DNA of 64,000 nt from Agapetus fuscipes (Eukaryota > Arthropoda > Insecta > Trichoptera > Glossosomatidae), in assembly GCA_951799405.1 (NCBI GenBank), contig OX637363.1:3658001-3722000 (forward strand), in the 5' to 3' direction. The position numbers and the translations under genes were made by a program. Numbering within the stretch: position 1 is the first letter of the stretch; every line of letters begins with the position of its first letter. Positions 58,797-64,000 of the stretch are shown here, piece by piece. A model generated the notes under the pieces. That model searched no databases, was not told the origin of the DNA, and worked only from the letters and a program-made list of their open reading frames with translations.

Positions 58797-59190
58797 GTTA
58801 CAAACTATGAAATCAAAGTACCTACGCGCACCTATAGACACATGTACGATAGTGTGGGTAAAACAATCTGAGAGTAGTCCATGATGGTGGTAGTGCATAG
58901 AACGGCGTTCTGTACCCCGAGTACGAGTTTTTAATGAGTACTGTAAGTATCGAGTATTCGAGAAAAATGCATGTAAACTTGAAAAGCACCTCTGGCAAAA
59001 ACAGTTTCGAAGACTAATCTGGAATATGCGAGAAAGATCTCTTTTGTATCTATATATAGGGACTGCAATGGTGCGGAGAGCGATTAGTCGCTCAAAACAT
59101 TTTGTTGTGAAGACCAATATACGCAGAGATTATCAATTAGTATAAATTGTAAACGAAACCGTGTAAAATAAATAATAATTATTATCGACC
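58797..59190 (+). mobile_element. LTR-G, most complete solo LTR
   Basis: TGTTACAAACTATGAAATCA start, TATATATAGGGACTGCA (TATA and initiator region, about 59050), and a 3' part with CGAAACCGTGTAAAATAAAT. The 169-codon open frame on the opposite strand is antisense to it. No gag-pol DNA beside it, so it is probably a solo LTR left by recombination. Confidence 0.6.
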
Positions 59191-59919
59191 AATAATCAAC
59201 TATTCGTAAGACTTCGGCCTAGCCACCTAGCCGTGTAACGTCACAATTTTGTTGTGTGTGGTATTTGCGCAGAGTCCATAAATTTTATGGGATGTTTATT
59301 ATACCAACACATACTTAAAATGTATTAAAATGCATTAAAAATTTTAATGTAGAAACAGAAATATGTTGTTACGATTGTACTTGGGTTTTCTTTAAATTGC
59401 AGGATAATTAAAAGAAAACCCAAGTATTATTCATATTGTCATTCAATTTGTTTACTAATATTACAAACGCTTTTGATCATGTCGATCATCTTTAGATAAT
59501 CATACAAGTTTCGAATTTTCGAAATCCTTTCTATATTTTTTGTTCCTAAATCTGGATTTTTCTCTTTTTTCCAGATTTCGTATCCGTTAAAATTTCAAAA
59601 TGTGGCAAAAAAAAACGGAAATATTCTCTGTATTCAGTAATCACACGACTCGTTGGTCTCTCATTTGGACTGGCACAGTGGAGCGCCCCGTAACACCCTT
59701 ACATGTGTATATGGAATCACTTTTCTGTGCGGTTCTTGACCCAGTTCTACATTGCACCGTACTCCAAGTTCAAAACGAAGAGCCAGCGACGGTTTTAACA
59801 CTACCAGCGCCCTGGGCGAGATTTTTAAGGCGCCTCTTTATCGAGGAAAAAATATCGATATTACGACATATTTGTTTACATCAGATGTCGACAATTATGT
59901 GTAAAAATAAAAAAATAAC
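59191..59919. other. Unassigned stretch
   Basis: Contains an inverted pair CTTGGGTTTTCTTTAA / TTAAAAGAAAACCCAAG (59380-59424) and a 118-codon open frame without domains. AGCGCCCTGGGCGAG near 59810 resembles 61255. Confidence 0.4.
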
Positions 59920-60123
59920 TTCAGTTGACGTGGGAGTTTCCCAGCTCCCGAGATGACTGGTACTTATTTCTTGTGAAGGCGGAGCTAACCTTGCTGGTAT
60001 TTTATGTTGGGGTTTTAAATAAACACCGAGCCGGAAAATCATTTCTGACACCCTCTGTAGTATTGGAACCCGAGCTCACGGCGTGGAATGCAAGCACTCC
60101 ACCAACTGAGCTATCGACCGGCG
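59920..60123 (-). mobile_element. SINE S2, 3'-truncated
   Basis: Head GAGCTATCGACCGG at 60123, body through TCAGTTGACGTGGGAG; TTGCG end missing. Confidence 0.8.
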
Positions 60124-60174
60124 TGCTATTTCCAAAATTATACTCCATATATATAACCCTCAACACACAAAAAG

Positions 60175-60217
60175 ACCGCCCTGATGAGGGATCGTGATAC
60201 CGATCCGAAACGTCGGC
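60175..60217 (+). ncRNA. Hammerhead ribozyme motif, complete conserved core
   Basis: Stem I GCC/GGC, core CTGATGA (60181-60187), one or two spacer bases, stem II GATCG/CGATC closed by TGATAC, GAAAC (60207-60211), GTC before the predicted cleavage point. All catalytic positions are canonical. Stem III is the 4-base palindrome ACGT, as in the minimal hammerheads of Penelope-like elements and retrozymes, which work mainly as dimers. No PLE protein remains alongside. Confidence 0.65.
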
Positions 60218-60219
60218 TA

Positions 60220-60639
60220 GAAAATAGCAAATCAATGTATTACTCGAAAACCTACCAGCATATAGGCACTCTCCCACCACCTCCCACCCATTTCATACAA
60301 CTCATGCGGAGTTGCTTCACTCGGTGAACAACCTTACAATTTTTTTTTCAAGTGGCTGACGGCCTTCCCGATGAAGTTAATCAGCTAGTGTAATTCTATT
60401 CGTGTCAAAGAAAAGAAAATCCTCCAGATCAGAGGCTATTGCATGACTCCAAGAAACCCCCCTCCCCGAATTTCGACGTTACTGAAGCTAATGTGCCTGA
60501 CGGGAAAGCCTCCCTGACGGGTATTTCGCAAGGAGCCATCTGCGCTCAGCGCAGTATATCAATGTGTATGGGATATATAGGTATAGATATATGTAAAAGT
60601 AATAGATATTAAATATATAGTGAGATAGTGAGAGGGCTA
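60220..60639. other. Unassigned stretch
   Basis: Probably the remains of the element that carried the hammerhead motif; no coding signature. TTTTTTTTCAAGTGG at 60340 may mark an insertion end. Confidence 0.35.
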
Positions 60640-61200
60640 CTGGCGCCGGTCTAGAGCTCGCAGTTGCGGACTCTTGGTACGACTGACAGAAGCGCCTAAA
60701 TGTAGTATAGTTGGCTCTATTGGCTATGAGATCAGAGTATCCGACCGGTCCTGACGCCGCGTACCGCGTCAAGGAGCGTTTCCCGTTGGGAGTGTTGTAG
60801 AGGGCATTCCCATAGTATCCTGGGTAATGGCTCCACACGGACACTCCCCTCCCCCCCGGATGACGCCCTGCTGAAAAAGATAATGGGCAAAGTGTCCGTG
60901 GCCAGTAAGAAACTGGCTGGTGAAGTGGTCTGGAACGAGCCACTTGGCAGCCATGCGCTCCCTGATCGACGGGAAAAAGGAAAAAATAGGTTTATCGCTG
61001 GATGACGCGACCCAGTTACCTTGCCACTGTGTGTAAATCGCGTCGCGGACTGAGTCCTTGAGGCGTTGGGTAAGGTCCCCTGCCGGGGGTTGGAAGACCA
61101 CCTGGGAGTCAAGTTTGGCGGGGAGGCCTCGCCTGAGGTAACCGATAGCAGCGCGGTACTGGAGCTCGAGGTCGAGGGGTAGCACACCTGCAAGTACCAT
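60640..61200 (-). pseudogene. R1-like LINE ORF2 C-terminus, frameshifted
   Basis: Minus strand reads AGVLPLDLELQYRAAIGYL (61195 on), SIRERMAAKWLVPDHFTSQ, FLTGHGHFAHYLFQQG and CPCGAITQDTMG, then in a second frame NGKRSLTRYAASGPVGYSD, LIANRANYTTFRRFCQ. TGHG.F..YL......C.CG....T..H is the C-terminal zinc-knuckle region of R1/I-group LINEs; the His of that motif is displaced by the frameshift near 60810. It is GC-rich and plainly foreign in composition to its surroundings. The RT domain is absent. Confidence 0.75.
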
Positions 61201-61541
61201 CGCCCATCCCTAAAGAGGTGTCCTATTATACATAGCCTGTGGCGCCCTTTTATATCTGGCGCCCTGGGCGGTCGCCCAACCGCGCCCTACCCTAGCGCCG
61301 GCACTGCGAAGAGCTTTACCAAGAAAATTTTCAAATACTAAAATAGCGCTCTTAGTGAGCGTTCTAGTTTTCGTACATTTTTGGTATGGATCGCTATGTT
61401 TGAGATTAAACGCAACTCCTTTTACTTGAGGCACTGAGCCTGCTCTGACTTTACAGTGCAGTGGTTTAGGGAAATGAGACAAAACCGCGCTGATGAAGTT
61501 AATACCAGGGATGAGCATTCGATACAGGCAAACGGAGACAG
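61201..61541. other. Unassigned, with a hAT-like end
   Basis: At 61230-61310 the minus strand reads CAGTGCCGGCGCTAGGGTAG and GGCGACCGCCCAGGGCGCCA, a CAGNGCCGGCGCTAGGG-type hAT terminus. No matching second end was found. Confidence 0.35.
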
Positions 61542-61788
61542 CTAATCTAATCTAATCGAAGCTGCAAGGATATATATAATTTAAGATTTATATTAAATGC
61601 ATTCCCACAAGCAGACATGTATAATAACACATGCAACATGTGGACCTACATTATAAAAACCCAATCTCAAATGAACATAAGCCCTGCAACTCTTGCGGTC
61701 CTTCCCTGAAACAGGGGTGACATTGGCAAAGTGAACCATTTTTTATAGTATGGGGGGTCAGCCGCATACCAACCTATAAGTCAAGGAT
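61542..61788 (-). mobile_element. Fam-R 3' unit, full length
   Basis: GCTAATCTAATCTAATCGAA to ACCTATAAGTCAAGGA; an 8-bp deletion in the GCGCTAACAC region. Confidence 0.85.
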
Positions 61789-62083
61789 CATACATGACAA
61801 ATTACATTATTTAAATTAATAAACAAGCAAATCACACAAAATTTCATTTATTCTCAAAGTGAAGGCTTGAAGTTGTAAAGTTATTGGTCAAATTGGGTTT
61901 CGTTGTGTAAAATTATTGAAATAAAAATAGCTATGAAAACTAAAGGGCAAATTGAATTAGTTGATTTACATCCATATTGATTGTCGCTCGGAATTTTTAA
62001 GGAATCTTTCAAACGTTTGCATGTTTACAGAAATAAAAAATGTATTTTAATTAAATTAGATTTTTTTTTTTTTTTTGAAAGAT

Positions 62084-62374
62084 TGTCCGGTCGATTGTAG
62101 AGTGCTTGCATTCTATACCGTGAGCTCGGGTTCGAATCCCACCGAGGCGAGGGTGTCAGAAATGAGTTTCCGTTTCGGTGTTTATTTCTAATTCAAAATA
62201 AAATACCGGCAAGGCTTACTCAGCCTTCACAAGAAATAAGTAGCAATTCCCCTCGGAAACTGGGAAACCCCCCACTCAATTGATGTGGCTGACGGCAGGC
62301 CTGATCCCTTCGGGGATAACGAAGGCAAGAAGTTACACTATATGTGTAGCTCAGTTGCGTTGCGTTGCATTGCG
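62084..62374 (+). mobile_element. SINE S2, complete with TTGCG tail
   Basis: Shortened A-box region (GTCGATTGTAGAG), B box GGTTCGAATCCC, body, and tail GTTGCGTTGCGTTGCATTGC. Preceded by a 15-T run. 61789-62083 is unassigned. Confidence 0.85.
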
Positions 62375-62524
62375 TATCTTTCTAATAACCGTTTTGCTCT
62401 TTTTCTCAGTTTGACCATTTTGGTACTTAGTGCCTTTTTAAATCTATTGACGAGTGCCCTACCCAAGACGGTTTATACCTTAGGTACATATTTATTGTAC
62501 TTTATCCATGCAATTTTAGTCCAA

Positions 62525-62918
62525 GTGCTTCCTTGACTTATAGGTTGGTATGAGGCTGACCACCCATAGGTACTTTAAAAAATGGTTCACTTTGCCAATG
62601 TCACCCCCTGTGTCAGGGAAGGACGGCAAGCAAAAGTTGTAGGGTTTACAGTGCTTCCTTGACTTATAGGTTGGTATGAGGCTGACCACCCATAGGTACT
62701 TTAAAAAATGGTTCACTTTGCCAATGTCACCCCCTGTGTCAGGGAAGGACGGCAAGCAAAAGTTGTAGGGTTTACGTTCATTTGAGGTTTGTATTTTATT
62801 TGTAAGTACACATTCAGCATTTGTAAGCGCAAACTGCACGTGTTTGTTTGTGGGCATGCATTTGAGAACTTTAAATTTTAATCTATCTTTGCGACTTAGA
62901 TAATAGATTATAGCTTCA
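62525..62918 (+). mobile_element. Fam-R 3' unit with exact 126-bp tandem duplication
   Basis: 62525-62650 is repeated base for base at 62651-62776, covering the 5' half of the unit plus four upstream bases (GTGC). The second copy continues to the tail (GCGACTTAGATAATAGATTA). Confidence 0.85.
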
Positions 62919-62955
62919 AAAGCGTTGTTTTGTCGTGGCTAGCGTAGCTTTATCC

Positions 62956-63090
62956 ATGCGGTCTCGTCCAGTTTGACTTCAACCGTGCGGTTTTGTCCTG
63001 TCTGACTTCAACCGTGCGGTTTTGTCCTGTCTGACTTCACGCTCGCGGTTTTGTCCGGCCTAAACCCATCCGGGCGTTTTCGTACGGCCA
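62956..63090. repeat. Minisatellite, 29-bp unit, about 4.5 copies
   Basis: Unit GCGGTTTTGTCCTGTCTGAC + TTCAACCGT; the two central units are identical and the outer ones diverged. GC-rich. 63091-63495 holds no gene; CAGTGGCGTAGG at 63096 is a lone hAT-like end. Confidence 0.8.
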
Positions 63091-63495
63091 TTGCAGTGGC
63101 GTAGGTACTTGGAAAGAAATTCAGCTCCCGCCTGTTGGCTGCAGATAGGGTGAGAACTTTGCCATTCTTGAACTTTTAAATAAAATCGCGCGCCCTGGTT
63201 CTGAAATTTCAATCGTACGCCTTTGAACGAGGTAGAATTTAAGGTTTTTATTCATACTTTATCCTTAGAATTTTTTGAATAGTTAACTATATTGAATAGA
63301 GCATAAAATCATATTTCGCCAACTTTTCTTTTTTCTCGCATGAACTTAAGAACGAAGAATTTGATAATAGTCAAATCAAAGGTGAATATGTACGTACGAA
63401 ATATGGATAATGGAATGAAGAAGTACTTATTTATAACAACTCTGGAACATTGTAACACTATTTTTGTGTGAATAACACCGTTCTTTATTAATTAC

Positions 63496-63738
63496 AATAT
63501 CTAATTTAATCTAATCTAATCTAAGTTGCAAATATATGTACCTTTGAGGTTTCATATTATATGCATTTTCACTAGCAAACACGTATAAACTCGCGCTTGC
63601 ACATGGCGCATTTGAACCTACAACATAAAAACCCAAACCTCAAATAAACATACACCTTGCAACTCTTGCCGACCTTCCCTGAAACAGGGGTGACATTGGC
63701 AAAGTGAACCATTTTCTACAGCATGGGTGGTCAGCCAC
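63496..63738 (-). mobile_element. Fam-R 3' unit, tandem array copy 1
   Basis: TCTAATTTAATCTAATCTAATC to GGTCAGCCACATAA. It lacks the last 25 bp (CCAACCTATAAGTCAAGG) because the next copy begins there. Confidence 0.85.
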
Positions 63739-63975
63739 ATAATCTTATCTAATCTAATCTAAGTTGCAAAGATATGTTACATTGGGGATTCACATTATAT
63801 GCATTCTCACAAGCAAACACGTACAAGTTCGCGCTTGCATATGCCGCATGTGAACCTACAACATAAAAACCAAATCTCAAATGAACATACACCCTGCAAC
63901 TCTTGCCAACCTTCTTTGAAACAGGGGTGACATTGGAAAAGTGAACCATTTCTACAGCATGGGTGGTCAGCCACA
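63739..63975 (-). mobile_element. Fam-R 3' unit, tandem array copy 2
   Basis: Joined to copy 1 at GTCAGCCACATAATCTTATC and cut at the same point as copy 1. Confidence 0.85.
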
Positions 63976-64000
63976 TAATCTTATCTAATCTAATCTAAGT
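63976..64000 (-). mobile_element. Fam-R 3' unit, tandem array copy 3 (window edge)
   Basis: CATAATCTTATCTAATCTAA repeats the junction sequence, so the array continues beyond the window. Confidence 0.7.

Noticed and set aside
58608..59117. 169-codon minus-strand open frame
   Set aside because: It is antisense to the LTR-G copy, has no domain and an odd composition, with no splice or promoter context.
59600..59956. 118-codon plus-strand open frame
   Set aside because: No recognisable domain; its end runs into an S2 SINE and it is not found elsewhere as a conserved frame.
63496..64000. CRISPR-like array at the right edge
   Set aside because: The repeats are about 240 bp with no unique spacers; they are tandem R units in a eukaryotic genome.

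Overview
This is a repeat-saturated, AT-rich animal nuclear window, most likely from an insect or another arthropod. The evidence is the non-LTR retrotransposons with jockey-, RTE-, R1- and L2-like protein remnants, TATA-less Inr+DPE-type promoter sequence at 11.79 kb, spliceosomal exon boundaries, a GATTA-tailed element present about fifty times, and the absence of any bacterial gene organisation. The species cannot be named from sequence alone. Nearly everything recognisable is mobile DNA. The only good host-gene candidate is one minus-strand exon at 20471-20672, which encodes the N-terminus and first transmembrane helix of a rhodopsin-type GPCR. A weaker candidate is a plus-strand promoter with two small exons at 11.79-12.07 kb.

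Working names used below. Fam-R: a LINE whose 3' unit (fixed start TTCCTTGACTTATAGG, tail (GATTA)n) is scattered everywhere. Fam-J: a jockey-like LINE with one intact two-ORF copy (24.9-29.4 kb) and one nearly identical dead copy (47.2-49.1 kb). Fam-F (9.9-11.7 kb), Fam-K (AAAT-tailed; 29.9, 40.0 and 52.6 kb) and Fam-P (poly-A; 53.9-55.7 kb and two 3' pieces) are further LINEs. S1, S2 and S3 are three tRNA-headed SINE families. hAT-a, hAT-b, Mite-A/B/C/G/H are short terminal-inverted-repeat elements. LTR-G is an LTR family seen as solo pieces. There are also fragments of a Penelope-like element (PLE: GIY-YIG domain plus hammerhead-ribozyme motifs).

Layout: 1-9.4 kb, SINEs, R units and two hAT-b copies; 9.4-12.6 kb, Fam-R and Fam-F tail to tail, candidate promoter, L2-like end; 12.6-20.3 kb, SINEs, R units and LINE ends, including a 5S-rRNA-headed S1; 20.4-24.4 kb, GPCR exon, repeat D, hAT-a copies, Mite-C; 24.6-29.7 kb, intact Fam-J inserted into an S1-S2 composite; 29.8-46.3 kb, dense nested SINEs, R units, Fam-K, solo LTRs and a second 5S-headed S1; 46.5-49.4 kb, a four-level nest Mite-A > Mite-G > Mite-H > Fam-J; 49.6-56.4 kb, a GGATA-rich element holding a hammerhead foldback, then Fam-P abutting the PLE fragment; 56.4-64 kb, sparse, with an LTR-G copy, an R1-like end, an intact-core hammerhead motif, minisatellites and the start of a tandem R-unit array.

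Together these show how the parasites depend on one another. S1 carries either of two unrelated 3' tails; one matches the 3' end of Fam-P, pointing to Fam-P as its retrotransposition partner. S1 has separately acquired a 118-bp 5S rRNA head (two copies, same junction) and been joined to S2 (two copies, same junction). The R unit is the 3' terminus of a LINE, yet usually occurs alone from a fixed 5' point. The window shows no single new gene system; the most novel material is the modular SINE assembly and the set of PLE-type hammerhead motifs, several built into palindromic foldbacks.
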